64,000 bases of DNA from Parvibaculum sp040216885 (lineage in GTDB: Bacteria; Pseudomonadota; Alphaproteobacteria; Parvibaculales; Parvibaculaceae), in NCBI GenBank assembly GCA_040216885.1, contig JAVJOG010000003.1, forward strand, positions 7,335-71,334. The letters are read 5' to 3'. The number at the start of each line of letters is the position of its first letter. The stretch's first letter is position 1. This document shows positions 9,322-18,178 of this stretch, one piece after another. A program made the position numbers and the translations under genes. The notes beneath the pieces are model-generated. The model searched no databases and had not been told where the DNA came from. It saw only the letters and a list, made by a program, of their open reading frames with translations.

Positions 9322-10053
9322 ATGAGCAAGAAATTCACCCACGCGACGATTGAAAAAAGCCCGATGCTGCTTCTGGTGCTGACGCTTGTCGTCGTCGCCA
9401 TCGGCGGCCTCGTCGAAATCGTGCCGACCTTCCTGATCAAGAGCACCATCGAGGATGTGCGCGGCGTCCGGCCCTACAGCCCGCTCGAACTCGCCGGCCG
9501 CAACATCTATATCCGCGAGGGCTGCTACAACTGCCACAGCCAGATGATCCGCTCGCTGCGCGCCGAAGTCGAACGATACGGACATTATTCGCTGGCGGCC
9601 GAGAGCAAATACGACCACCCCTTCCAGTGGGGATCGAAGCGCACCGGCCCCGATCTCGCGCGTGTCGGCGGCAAGTATTCCGACGAGTGGCACCGGCTGC
9701 ACATGGCCGACCCGCGCGCCGTGGTGCCGGAATCGATCATGCCCGGCTATCCCTTCCTCGCCGAAACGCCGCTCGGCACCCGCAACATCGAGGGCGCGCT
9801 CAAGGCGCTGGCGATGGCCGGCGTTCCCTATGACGACGATGCGATTGAAAACGCGCGCGCCGACATCGTGGCGCAGGTGACGCCCTTTGCCGACACCGAC
9901 GGCCTGATGCAGCGTTATCCGAAAACCATCGCCCGCGATTTCGACGGCAATCCCGCGATGATCTCCGAGCTCGATGCGCTGATCGCCTATCTTCAGATGC
10001 TGGGCACGCTGGTCGATTTCAACGCCTACGAAACCACCGACTTGAAGCAATAG
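9322..10053 (+). CDS. ccoO: cbb3-type cytochrome c oxidase subunit II (mono-heme c)
   Basis: The 243-residue protein has one N-terminal membrane anchor (about residues 12-35) and a periplasmic cytochrome c domain with the heme-binding motif CYNCH in EGCYNCHSQM. It passes electrons from CcoP to CcoN. It also carries the family landmarks GSKRTGPDLARVGGKY and MPGYPFL, the latter holding the distal Met ligand. It follows ccoN by 10 bp and precedes ccoQ by 9 bp, so translation is probably coupled within the operon. Confidence 0.96.
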   Translation: MSKKFTHATIEKSPMLLLVLTLVVVAIGGLVEIVPTFLIKSTIEDVRGVRPYSPLELAGRNIYIREGCYNCHSQMIRSLRAEVERYGHYSLAAESKYDHPFQWGSKRTGPDLARVGGKYSDEWHRLHMADPRAVVPESIMPGYPFLAETPLGTRNIEGALKALAMAGVPYDDDAIENARADIVAQVTPFADTDGLMQRYPKTIARDFDGNPAMISELDALIAYLQMLGTLVDFNAYETTDLKQ

Positions 10054-10062
10054 GCGGCCGCG

Positions 10063-10269
10063 ATGGAACCGGACACAACCTATTCACTGGTGCGGGCCTG
10101 GGCCGGCGCGGGCGGTCTGGTGCTGATGGTGGCGCTTTTCATCGGCGTTCTCTTCTATGCACTGCGTCCCGGAAACAAGAAGAAATTCGACCGTCTGGCG
10201 CGCTTGCCGCTTGAGGACGGCGATGGACCCGACGACAAGACAGGCGACCGCACGGAGGCCGGCAAATGA
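10063..10269 (+). CDS. ccoQ: cbb3-type oxidase subunit CcoQ
   Basis: This is a 68-residue single-span membrane protein. One hydrophobic helix (about residues 15-37, LVLMVALFIGVLFYA) is followed by a short basic then acidic cytoplasmic tail. This matches CcoQ (FixQ), which stabilises the CcoNOP complex and protects it under oxygen. The position between ccoO and ccoP and the 4-bp overlap with ccoP settle the identification, since such short proteins have little sequence signal of their own. Confidence 0.9.
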   Translation: MEPDTTYSLVRAWAGAGGLVLMVALFIGVLFYALRPGNKKKFDRLARLPLEDGDGPDDKTGDRTEAGK

Positions 10270-11156
10270 CCGAGAGTTCGAAGAACGAAGTCGACGACGT
10301 AACGGGCGTCAAGACCACCGGTCACGAGTGGGATGGCATCCGCGAACTCGACAACCCGATGCCCAAATGGTGGCTCTATACCTTCTATGCCTCGATCGTA
10401 TGGTCGCTCGCCTATTGGGTCGTGATGCCGGCCTGGCCCTATCTCTCGACGGAGGGATGGACCTATACCGAAGGCGTCATCGGCTATGCGCAGCGCGATG
10501 TCGTGACGCGCGAGATCGCGGCGGTCACACAAGGCCGCGCCGGCGACATGCAGCGGATCGCCACGCTGGCGCCAGAAGAAGTCGCGAGCGACGCTGCTTT
10601 GATGGAAGTGGCGTTGGCGGCGGGCAAGGCTGCCTTCGGCGACAATTGTGCGCCCTGCCACGGCTCCGGCGCACAAGGCTCGTGGGGTTTCCCGAACCTC
10701 AACGACGACGTGTGGCTCTGGGGCGGCACGCTGGAGGATATTCGTTACACGCTGGCGCACGGCATCCGCTGGGAAGCCGATGACGCGACGCGCCAGAATG
10801 TGATGATGGCGTTCGGCCGCGACGGCATCCTGTCGCGCCGCGAAGTGGCGGACGTTGCCGAATTCGTGCTGGCGCTTTCAGACCAGGACCACGACGCCGA
10901 CGCGGCAACGCGTGGCGCCGAAACCTTCGGCGAGCAATGCGTGACCTGTCACGGCGCCGACGGCACGGGCATCCGCGAGCTTGGCGCGCCCAACCTGACC
11001 GACGCGGTCTGGCTTTATGGCGGCGACCGCGCATCGATCGTCCAGTCCGTGTCAAACGGCCGCAGCGGCGTCATGCCGGCTTGGGGCGAAAGGCTCGACG
11101 CGGGCACAATCAACGCCCTGACACTTTATGTTCATTCTCTCGGAGGCGGCGAGTAG
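10266..11156 (+). CDS. ccoP: cbb3-type cytochrome c oxidase subunit III (di-heme c)
   Basis: The 296-residue protein has an N-terminal FixP domain with one membrane helix (WWLYTFYASIVWSL region, about 35-60) and two periplasmic cytochrome c domains. Heme motifs are CAPCH and CVTCH, with candidate distal Met residues in VMMAFGRDG and GVMPAWGER. It receives electrons from soluble c-type cytochromes and passes them to CcoO. The ATG overlaps the ccoQ stop codon, and the length is normal for CcoP. Confidence 0.96.
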   Translation: MTESSKNEVDDVTGVKTTGHEWDGIRELDNPMPKWWLYTFYASIVWSLAYWVVMPAWPYLSTEGWTYTEGVIGYAQRDVVTREIAAVTQGRAGDMQRIATLAPEEVASDAALMEVALAAGKAAFGDNCAPCHGSGAQGSWGFPNLNDDVWLWGGTLEDIRYTLAHGIRWEADDATRQNVMMAFGRDGILSRREVADVAEFVLALSDQDHDADAATRGAETFGEQCVTCHGADGTGIRELGAPNLTDAVWLYGGDRASIVQSVSNGRSGVMPAWGERLDAGTINALTLYVHSLGGGE

Positions 11157-11199
11157 ACGCGCGCGCTTCCCGCGCCCGCGCGTCATGTGAGCGAAATCA

Positions 11200-12732
11200 A
11201 TGGCCGATAGCGCCACCAGCCTTGAGCGCCTCGCCGCGGAAGCGGCGGGCAATGTTCGCGCAGCCGCCGATCCGCACGGGGCCGACGGCGAACGGGTGAC
11301 GGCCGTCAATTCGGAGAAGAACCGGCCGCTCTATGCGAGCCGCGTCAAGGTTTACCCGAAGCTCGTCGGCGGCACTTTCCGGCGCCTGAAATGGATCGTC
11401 ATGGCGCTGACGCTGACGATCTACTACGTCACGCCATGGCTGCGCTGGGACCGCGGCCCGAGCCTGCCGGACCAGGCGGTGCTGCTCGACTTCCCCGCCC
11501 GGCGCTTCTATTTTTTCTTTCTCGAAATCTGGCCGCAGGAATTCTACTACATCACCGGCCTGCTGATCCTCGCAGCACTTGGCCTCTTCCTCGTGACGAG
11601 CGTCGCCGGTCGCGTCTGGTGCGGCTATGCCTGCCCGCAGACCGTGTGGACCGATCTCTTCATTCACGTCGAGCGCTTTTTCGAGGGCGACCGCTCGGCA
11701 CGCATCCGGCTCGACCGCTCGCCATGGGGAATTGCAAAGCTCGCGCGCAAGGCGGCGAAACACGCGGTCTGGATCCTGATTGCGCTGGCGACCGGCGGCG
11801 CCTGGGTCTTTTACTTCGCCGACGCGCCGACACTCGCCGCCGATCTTGTGAACTTCGACGCGCCCGCCATCGCCTATATCTCGATCGCCGCCTTCGCCTC
11901 GACGACATACCTGCTGGGCGGCATCGCCCGCGAACAGGTCTGCATCTATATGTGCCCCTGGCCGCGCATCCAGGGCGCGATGTTCGACGAGGAATCGCTG
12001 CTGGTCTCCTACAAGGACGATCGCGGCGAGAAGCGCGGACCCCACAAGAAGGGCACGAGCTGGGAAGGCCGCGGCGACTGCATCGATTGCGGCCAATGTG
12101 TCGCCGTCTGCCCGATGGGCATCGATATTCGCGACGGCATGCAGCTCGAATGCATCCAGTGTGCGCTCTGCATCGATGCCTGCGACGCCATCATGGACCG
12201 CGTCGAACGGCCGCGCGGGTTGATCGCCTACGACACGCTCAACAACCAGCAGCGCCGCAAGGCCGGCGAGCCGCAACGCCTCAACATCCTGCGCCCGCGC
12301 ACCGTCGTCTACATGGCGGCGCTGGCGCTGGTCGCGCTGATCATGCTGGTGGCGCTCGTCAACCGCTCAACCCTCGAAATCAGCGCCCTGCCCGACCGCA
12401 ATCCGCTTTTCGTCACGCTTGCCGACGGCAGCATCCGCAACGGCTACGAGTTGAAGATCGTCAACAAGGAACATCGCGAGCGCATTTTCCGCATCGATGT
12501 CGAGGGGCTCGCAGGCGCTGTGCTGACGCGACCGGCGCTCGCCGGCGAGGAAGGCTCGACGGTGATCGTCGGTATCGATACGCTGCGGACGGTGAAGTTC
12601 TTCGTCAGCCTGCCTGCCGACAAGCTGGACCGGCTTCGCGGCGGCGAGGGCATGCTGACATTCGTCGCGACCGATCTCGAGGACGGCACCAGAGCCGGGA
12701 GAACGGCAAGCTTCAGGGGTCCGATGCAATGA
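11200..12732 (+). CDS. ccoG: Cytochrome c oxidase accessory protein CcoG (FixG)
   Basis: The 510-residue polyferredoxin membrane protein is involved in copper handling for cbb3 assembly (Cu(II) reduction is reported for the family). Membrane helices occur around residues 65-85, 110-135, 190-210 and 365-390. Cysteine motifs are CGYACPQTVW, CIYMCPWP, and a two-cluster ferredoxin segment CIDCGQCVAVCP followed by CIQCALCIDAC. The C-terminal region is an Ig-like IG_FixG domain. It starts 43 bp after ccoP and its stop codon overlaps the ccoH start. Confidence 0.95.
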   Translation: MADSATSLERLAAEAAGNVRAAADPHGADGERVTAVNSEKNRPLYASRVKVYPKLVGGTFRRLKWIVMALTLTIYYVTPWLRWDRGPSLPDQAVLLDFPARRFYFFFLEIWPQEFYYITGLLILAALGLFLVTSVAGRVWCGYACPQTVWTDLFIHVERFFEGDRSARIRLDRSPWGIAKLARKAAKHAVWILIALATGGAWVFYFADAPTLAADLVNFDAPAIAYISIAAFASTTYLLGGIAREQVCIYMCPWPRIQGAMFDEESLLVSYKDDRGEKRGPHKKGTSWEGRGDCIDCGQCVAVCPMGIDIRDGMQLECIQCALCIDACDAIMDRVERPRGLIAYDTLNNQQRRKAGEPQRLNILRPRTVVYMAALALVALIMLVALVNRSTLEISALPDRNPLFVTLADGSIRNGYELKIVNKEHRERIFRIDVEGLAGAVLTRPALAGEEGSTVIVGIDTLRTVKFFVSLPADKLDRLRGGEGMLTFVATDLEDGTRAGRTASFRGPMQ

Positions 12733-13253
12733 CTGCCCGCAACGGCGACTATCATCCCGTGAACCGCTTCGGCGCGCTGACCGGCCGTCGCGTTCTCTTC
12801 GGCTTTGCCGGATTTTTCGGTATCGTCTTCGCGGTCAACGGCTTCTTCATCTACAAGGCGCTTTCGACATTCGACGGCGTGGAGATCGAAGGCGCCTATC
12901 AGAAGGGCCGCGCCTACAACCATCTCCTCGAGCGCATGGACGAACAGCGCCGCCTCGGCTGGCAGGCGACGATCTCCACCGACACGGCGCCGGCCGGCAC
13001 GCGCCTGCAGGTAACGTTCGCGCGAGCCGACGGCTCGGCGCTGACCGGTCTTGATGTCGAGGGCACGTTCTGGCGCCCGGTCGCCTCCGGCGCGGACCGC
13101 CGCCAGCCACTCGCCGAGACGGCGTCCGGAATCTACGAAACGGTTTTCGATCTCGCCCATGACGGCAACTGGCTGGTGCGGGTCGCCGCCACAAGCGCGG
13201 CGGGCGAAACATTCGTGCAGGAAGAACGCGTCATCGTAAGCGCCGGCCGATGA
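12729..13253 (+). CDS. ccoH: FixH family protein (cbb3 assembly)
   Basis: The 174-residue protein has one membrane helix near residues 20-40 (FGFAGFFGIVFAVNGFF) and a periplasmic domain with the family residues GRAYN and GWQA. CcoH (FixH) associates with the cbb3 oxidase and is needed for its stable assembly. The ATG at 12729 overlaps the ccoG stop as ATGA, and the stop overlaps the ccoI start in the same way, so these genes are translationally coupled. Confidence 0.92.
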   Translation: MTARNGDYHPVNRFGALTGRRVLFGFAGFFGIVFAVNGFFIYKALSTFDGVEIEGAYQKGRAYNHLLERMDEQRRLGWQATISTDTAPAGTRLQVTFARADGSALTGLDVEGTFWRPVASGADRRQPLAETASGIYETVFDLAHDGNWLVRVAATSAAGETFVQEERVIVSAGR

Positions 13254-15475
13254 ACGACACACTCGCCGCAGCGCTCGATCCCGCAAGGCCGGACCCCGGC
13301 CTTTTCGTTCGAGAGGCGCCCGGCGGCCGCGCGCGCCTCGATCTCGTGGTGCAGGACATGCATTGCGCGGGCTGCCTGCGCAAGGTCGAGCGCGGACTGC
13401 ACGAACTGCCCGGCGTCGAATATGCGCGCGCCAATCTGTCGACCAAGCGCGTCGCCGTGCGCTGGGACCCGGCAAAGCTCGGCGCTGGCGCCATCGTTGC
13501 CCGGCTTGCCGAGGCGGGTTTCGCCGCCGTGCCGTTCGATTCCCGTCTCGCATCGGCGCTCGACGACAATGAAATGAAATCGCTGCTGCGCGCCATGGGC
13601 GTGGCGGGTTTTGCGGCAGCCAATGTGATGCTGGTGTCGGTGTCGGTCTGGTCGGGTCTCGTGACCGACATGGACGAGACGACCCGCGCCTTCTTCCATT
13701 GGGTATCGGCGCTGATCGCGCTGCCGGCGGTCGCCTATGCCGGCCAGCCCTTCTTCCGCTCGGCGCTGAAGGCGCTGCGCGCGCGCACGATGAACATGGA
13801 CGTGCCGATTGCGCTCGCGGTCATTCTCGCAACGTCGATGAGCCTGGTGCAGACCATCGTCAACGCCCGGCATGTCTATTTCGACGCCAGCGTGACATTG
13901 CTTTTCTTCCTGCTGATCGGCCGCTATCTCGACATGCAGGCCCGCGCCCGTGCCTGCTCGGCGGCACAGAACCTGCTTGGCCTCCGCGCCACGGCGGCAA
14001 CCGTGATCGGTCCCGACGGCATGCAGCGTTCGGTCGCGGTCGAAAATGTCGAACCCGGCATGCGGCTGGCGATAGCAGCCGGATCGCGCATTCCGGCCGA
14101 CGGCGAAATCCTGACCGGCATCAGCGATGTCGACACCAGTCTCGTCACCGGCGAAAGCCTGCCGGAACCGGTGAAGCCCGGATCGGCGGTTTATGCCGGT
14201 ACGCTCAACATCGGCGCGCCGCTGACCATGCGCGTGACGAAGCGCGACGACGATTCGCTGCTCGCCGAAATCGTGCGGCTGATGGAAGCCGCCGAACAGG
14301 GGCGCGCGCGCTATGTGCGGATCGCCGACCGCGCGGCGCGTATCTATTCGCCGGCCGTTCACATCATGGCGTTTTCGACGATGATCCTCTGGTTCGCGCT
14401 TGACGCCCATTGGGAAACCGCGCTGACGCATGCGATTGCCGTGCTGATCATCACCTGCCCGTGTGCGCTCGGCCTCGCGGTTCCCGTGGTGCAGGTCGTT
14501 GCGACGGGACGCCTGATCCGTCAGGGCGTGTTCGTCAAAGCGGCGGATGCGCTGGAGCGGCTGGCGCAGGCCGACACCATCGTCTTCGACAAGACGGGTA
14601 CGCTGACGCTCGGGCGTCCACAGCTCGTCAACGGCGCCGAGATCGCGCCCGCCGACCTGGCCCTCGCGGTCGCGCTGGCGCGGCTGAGCCGTCACCCGCT
14701 GGCGCGCGCACTTGCCGAAGCCGGCGACGGCGTCGCCGCAACGAAAGTCACGGACGCTACCGAAGTACCGGGCATGGGGCTTGAGGCGCGGTTCGGCACG
14801 GAAACAGTCCGCCTCGGCAATGCGGATTTCGCCGGCGCCGGCAACCGCCCCGACAAGGTGCAACATGCCGGACCCGAACTCTGGCTCCGCCGCGCGACCG
14901 GCGAGACGGTTCACCTGCGCTTCGCCGACACGCTGCGGCCCGACGCGCGCGAAACCATCGATACATTGAAGAAGAGGGGTTTTGCGGTCGAGCTTTTGTC
15001 CGGCGACCGTGAGCCGGCGGTGCGCGCCGCCGCCGAAACACTGGGCATTGCGGAATGGCGCGCCGCCGCCCGGCCCGCCGAAAAGATCGCCCGGCTGGAA
15101 AAGCTCGAACGCCAAGGCCGCAAGGTGCTGATGGTAGGCGACGGTCTCAACGATGCACCGGCATTGCGTGCCGCGCATGTTTCGATCTCGCCGGCGGACG
15201 CCGCCGATGTCAGCCAGACGGCGGCCGATTTCATTTTCCAGGGCGCGCGCCTCACCCCGCTTGTCGAGACGGTCGACGTCGCGATGAAGTCGCGCCGCCT
15301 CGTTTTCCAGAATTTCGGTCTGGCGCTTGCCTACAACGCGGTCGCGGTTCCGCTCGCGGTGGCGGGTTTCGTGACACCACTCGTCGCCGCCATCGCGATG
15401 TCGAGTTCGTCGATCACCGTCATCGCCAATGCGATGCGCCTGAGCCGGCGGAACGCCGCCGCGGCGAACCGATGA
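13250..15475 (+). CDS. ccoI: Copper-translocating P1B-type ATPase (CcoI/FixI)
   Basis: This 741-residue copper exporter supplies the cbb3 oxidase. An N-terminal heavy-metal-associated domain has the metal site MHCAGC (about residues 37-42). The P-type ATPase core shows the actuator TGES, the membrane copper site CPC in TCPCALGL, the phosphorylated Asp in DKTGTLT, the SRHPLARA His-Pro pair and the hinge GDGLNDAPAL. FixI-type ATPases are periplasm-directed exporters, distinct from CopA detoxification pumps. The cco context makes the CcoI assignment firm. It is coupled by ATGA overlaps to ccoH and ccoS. Confidence 0.95.
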   Translation: MNDTLAAALDPARPDPGLFVREAPGGRARLDLVVQDMHCAGCLRKVERGLHELPGVEYARANLSTKRVAVRWDPAKLGAGAIVARLAEAGFAAVPFDSRLASALDDNEMKSLLRAMGVAGFAAANVMLVSVSVWSGLVTDMDETTRAFFHWVSALIALPAVAYAGQPFFRSALKALRARTMNMDVPIALAVILATSMSLVQTIVNARHVYFDASVTLLFFLLIGRYLDMQARARACSAAQNLLGLRATAATVIGPDGMQRSVAVENVEPGMRLAIAAGSRIPADGEILTGISDVDTSLVTGESLPEPVKPGSAVYAGTLNIGAPLTMRVTKRDDDSLLAEIVRLMEAAEQGRARYVRIADRAARIYSPAVHIMAFSTMILWFALDAHWETALTHAIAVLIITCPCALGLAVPVVQVVATGRLIRQGVFVKAADALERLAQADTIVFDKTGTLTLGRPQLVNGAEIAPADLALAVALARLSRHPLARALAEAGDGVAATKVTDATEVPGMGLEARFGTETVRLGNADFAGAGNRPDKVQHAGPELWLRRATGETVHLRFADTLRPDARETIDTLKKRGFAVELLSGDREPAVRAAAETLGIAEWRAAARPAEKIARLEKLERQGRKVLMVGDGLNDAPALRAAHVSISPADAADVSQTAADFIFQGARLTPLVETVDVAMKSRRLVFQNFGLALAYNAVAVPLAVAGFVTPLVAAIAMSSSSITVIANAMRLSRRNAAAANR

Positions 15476-15657
15476 ATATTCTGGTGTTCCTGATACCGGC
15501 GGCGCTGCTTCTGGGGCTGCTCGGCCTTGGCGCCTTTCTCTGGTCGCTGAAGAGCGGACAATACGACGACCTCGAAGGCGCCGCCGAGCGCATCCTCTTC
15601 GACGACGAGGACGACAGGCCGGACGAGGACAGAGACGACAACCAAACCGCTTCGTGA
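15472..15657 (+). CDS. ccoS: cbb3-type oxidase assembly protein CcoS
   Basis: This 61-residue protein has an N-terminal membrane helix (about residues 3-24), the family motif FLWSLKSGQYDDLEG and a strongly acidic tail. CcoS (FixS) is required for cofactor insertion into cbb3 oxidase. The ATG at 15472 overlaps the ccoI stop codon. It closes the cco operon, only 4 bp from the convergent stop of the next gene, and I see no hairpin terminator between them. Confidence 0.93.
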   Translation: MNILVFLIPAALLLGLLGLGAFLWSLKSGQYDDLEGAAERILFDDEDDRPDEDRDDNQTAS

Positions 15658-15661
15658 GAAA

Positions 15662-16450
15662 TCAGCTTTCGGAAACAATATCCCGATAGGCGTGCCAGGT
15701 TGCATGGCCGAGCAGCGGGAAGACGAAAACAAGCCCGACAAAGAGCGTCGCAATGCCGAAAGCGGTCAGGAAGGCGATGATCCAGCCCCAGATCATCATC
15801 GGCCAGAAATTGCGGCGCACCGTCTCGATGCTGGTCAGCACCGCCGTCACCGCATCGACATCGCGCGCCATCAGCATCGGCACCGACACGACCGAAATCG
15901 AGAAACATATGAGCGCAAGCACGCCCCCCGTCGCCGTACCGACGACGAGCAGGCCAAGCCCGTGCGGTGACAGCAGCAGCGCCGGCACGAATTCGCCGAG
16001 CTGCGGCATCGTCTGCGAACCGAAGAACAGCGCAAACAGCAATGTCGCGATCCGTACCCAGATCAGCATCGCGCCCATCAGCATCGCACCCAGAAAGGCA
16101 AGCTGAGCCGGGCTCTGCATCGACACGAAGGCGACATCGGCAAGCCGCACCGGCAAGCCGGTTTCAATCCGCCGGCTCGCCTCGTACATGCCGACGGCAA
16201 GCATCGGTCCGACCAGCAGGAAGCCCGCCGCAATGACCGGCACCAGCGCGCCAAGATTGAAAAGGAAGAGTGCGCTGACCAGCAACAACGACAGCACGAA
16301 AAAGAAAATGCCATAGGTGAAGCTGACCGCCGGAACGGCGTACATGTCGGCCCAGCCCCTTGCCAGCCAGACCCACGGCGCATCCGCACGCACCTTCCGC
16401 ACCTGCGGAAAGCGCATACCGCCGTTCGCCGCCGACGACACATCGCTCAT
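15662..16450 (-). CDS. DUF2189 domain-containing membrane protein
   Basis: The 262-residue integral membrane protein has about six hydrophobic segments (for example ALFLFNLGALVPVIAAGFLL and FGIATLFVGLVFVFPLL). The central GMYEASRRIE motif is typical of DUF2189. The family has no settled biochemical role, although members are often found near cytochrome oxidase genes. It is convergent with ccoS, which fits that association but proves nothing. A paralogue occupies the left edge of the window. An ATG at 16450 gives a normal family length. Confidence 0.8.
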   Translation of the reverse strand: MSDVSSAANGGMRFPQVRKVRADAPWVWLARGWADMYAVPAVSFTYGIFFFVLSLLLVSALFLFNLGALVPVIAAGFLLVGPMLAVGMYEASRRIETGLPVRLADVAFVSMQSPAQLAFLGAMLMGAMLIWVRIATLLFALFFGSQTMPQLGEFVPALLLSPHGLGLLVVGTATGGVLALICFSISVVSVPMLMARDVDAVTAVLTSIETVRRNFWPMMIWGWIIAFLTAFGIATLFVGLVFVFPLLGHATWHAYRDIVSES

Positions 16451-16610
16451 GGCAGCCTCTCCTCCCGATCAAACCACCCAACGGACCGATGCTAGCTCCG
16501 AATAACCACGCCGTCCATGTGGTTTACGCTCGCAAAGTCGTGACAGAGAGTTGAAGCCGCCCGACAGCCGGGCGACGTAAGCTGCTTGTGAAACTTGAAG
16601 GAGACATGGA

Positions 16611-17210
16611 TTGAAACGCTTCGCCGTCCTGCTTGGCCTCTGGGCCGTCCTGATCGCGCCCGCCGCCGCGGCCGCGGAGGCCACGGCGATTTTCGCCGGC
16701 GGCTGCTTCTGGTGCATGGAGCCGCCCTACGACAAGCTCGATGGCGTCATCCGCACGACATCGGGCTATAGCGGCGGCGAGAAGCCGAACCCGACCTACA
16801 AGGAAGTCTCGTCCGGCACGACCGGCCACATCGAAGTGGTCGAAGTCGCTTACGATCCGGAGGTCGTGAGCTACGAAGAGCTGCTGCACGTCTTCTGGCG
16901 CAACATCGATCCGGTGCGGGCGAACGCGCAATTCTGCGATGCCGGCCCGCAATATCGCAGCGCCATCTTTTATGGCAACGAAGCGGAGAAGGAACTGGCC
17001 GAAAGATCGAAAGCCGAACTCGAAGCCTCCGGCCGCTTCGACAAGCCGGTGGCCACCGAGATTCTGAAGGCCGATCCCTTTTATCCGGCCGAGAGCTATC
17101 ATCAGGACTACTATCTGAAAAACCCCGCGCGCTACGCCTATTACCGCTGGGGCTGCGGACGCGACCGGCGGCTGAAGGAAATCTGGGGCGAGGAAGCGGG
17201 CGGGCATTAG
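16611..17210 (+). CDS. msrA: Peptide-methionine (S)-S-oxide reductase MsrA (exported)
   Basis: The 199-residue enzyme reduces methionine S-sulfoxide in proteins. The catalytic motif is GGCFWCME, with the nucleophilic Cys at about residue 30. A Sec-type signal peptide (MKRF, a hydrophobic run, then APAAAAAEA) indicates periplasmic export. The start is TTG at 16611, because a GAAGGAG site precedes it at normal spacing and the nearby ATG is followed directly by an in-frame stop. It is 3 bp from msrB, so the two form a periplasmic methionine repair operon. The periplasmic reducing partner is not in the window. Confidence 0.94.
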   Translation: MKRFAVLLGLWAVLIAPAAAAAEATAIFAGGCFWCMEPPYDKLDGVIRTTSGYSGGEKPNPTYKEVSSGTTGHIEVVEVAYDPEVVSYEELLHVFWRNIDPVRANAQFCDAGPQYRSAIFYGNEAEKELAERSKAELEASGRFDKPVATEILKADPFYPAESYHQDYYLKNPARYAYYRWGCGRDRRLKEIWGEEAGGH

Positions 17211-17213
17211 GAG

Positions 17214-17726
17214 ATGAGCATGATGTCCAGACGGAAATTTCTGGGTGGAACGGCGGTTGCCGCGGCGATGGCGGCGGCCGGCCTGACACTGCGCGGAAAA
17301 CACGCGGCGGCGGAGGAAGCGGCAGCCTCCTTCGAGGTGACGAAGAGCGAGGCCGAGTGGCGCGCGCAATTGACGCCGGCGCAGTATCGCGTCTTGCGCG
17401 AGCACGGAACGGAACGCGCCGGCACGAGCCCGCTCGACAAGGAAAAGCGCATCGGCACCTATCATTGCGCCGGCTGCGACCTGCCGCTCTTTGCCTCCGC
17501 GACGAAATACGACAGCCGCACCTGCTGGCCGAGCTTCTACGCGCCCCTCGACAATGCCATCGGCACCTCGGAAGACCGCAGTTTCTTCACGGTACGGACG
17601 GAAGTGCATTGCCGCCGCTGCGGCGGGCATCTGGGCCATGTCTTCGAGGACGGACCGCCGCCGACGGGCCTGCGCTATTGCATGAACGGCGTCGCGATGA
17701 CCTTCAGGCCTTCCTCGCCCGCCTGA
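17214..17726 (+). CDS. msrB: Peptide-methionine (R)-S-oxide reductase MsrB (Tat-exported)
   Basis: The 170-residue enzyme reduces methionine R-sulfoxide. A twin-arginine signal (SRRKFLGG) is followed by a hydrophobic segment and an AxA-like cleavage region. The zinc site is formed by CAGC and CRRC, and the catalytic Cys lies in RYCMNG. The usual motif there is RYC(I/V)NS, so the residues after the Cys are slightly unusual. Tat export suggests folding with zinc in the cytoplasm before transport, whereas the partner MsrA has a Sec-type signal. The 3' end overlaps the convergent DUF188 gene by 23 bp. Confidence 0.94.
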   Translation: MSMMSRRKFLGGTAVAAAMAAAGLTLRGKHAAAEEAAASFEVTKSEAEWRAQLTPAQYRVLREHGTERAGTSPLDKEKRIGTYHCAGCDLPLFASATKYDSRTCWPSFYAPLDNAIGTSEDRSFFTVRTEVHCRRCGGHLGHVFEDGPPPTGLRYCMNGVAMTFRPSSPA

Positions 17727-18162
17727 TCGCCTGAATTGCATCTTCGAGCGCCTGCAGGAAACGCGAGCGGTCGGCACGCGAGAAGGGTGGCCCGCCGCCC
17801 TTCGCATCGCCAGTCTCGCGCAACTCGCGCATCAGGTCGCGCATCGCAAGCGCCATGCCGATGCTTGCTTCCGTGAACGGGTTGCCGTTGTGGCCGATCG
17901 CCGCCGCGCCTTTTGCGAGCGCACGGGCCGCCAGCGGAATGTCGCCGGTCACGACGATATCGCCGATGCCGGCGCGTTCGGCGATCCAGTCGTCGGCGGC
18001 ATCGGGGCCTGCCGCGACGACGACCGGCCGGACCAGCGGATGGCCGGTCGGCCGCATGCCGCTGTTGGATACAATGTGAACCGTGAGGCCGTGCCGTTCG
18101 GCGACGCGCACCACTTCGTCCTTTACGGGACAGGCATCGGCATCGACATAGATTTCGGTCAT
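17704..18162 (-). CDS. YaiI/YqxD family protein (DUF188, UPF0178)
   Basis: The 152-residue protein begins TEIYVDADACPVKDEV, the family signature, and contains VSNSGMRP and DIVVTGDIPLAARAL, acidic motifs of a PIN-like nuclease fold. Its function is unproven. The ATG at 18162 is chosen because the family starts exactly at this MTEIYVDAD motif; the frame runs on upstream without homology. It is divergent from the flavoprotein gene with only 16 bp between the annotated starts, and its 3' end overlaps msrB. Confidence 0.85.
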   Translation of the reverse strand: MTEIYVDADACPVKDEVVRVAERHGLTVHIVSNSGMRPTGHPLVRPVVVAAGPDAADDWIAERAGIGDIVVTGDIPLAARALAKGAAAIGHNGNPFTEASIGMALAMRDLMRELRETGDAKGGGPPFSRADRSRFLQALEDAIQAIRRARKA

Positions 18163-18178
18163 CGTTTCTTTTCGCCGG

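Noticed and set aside
13133..15178. Minus-strand open frame of 681 residues over ccoI
   Set aside because: Shadow of the copper ATPase. The plus strand has HMA, TGES, CPC and DKTGTLT motifs and ATGA coupling on both sides.
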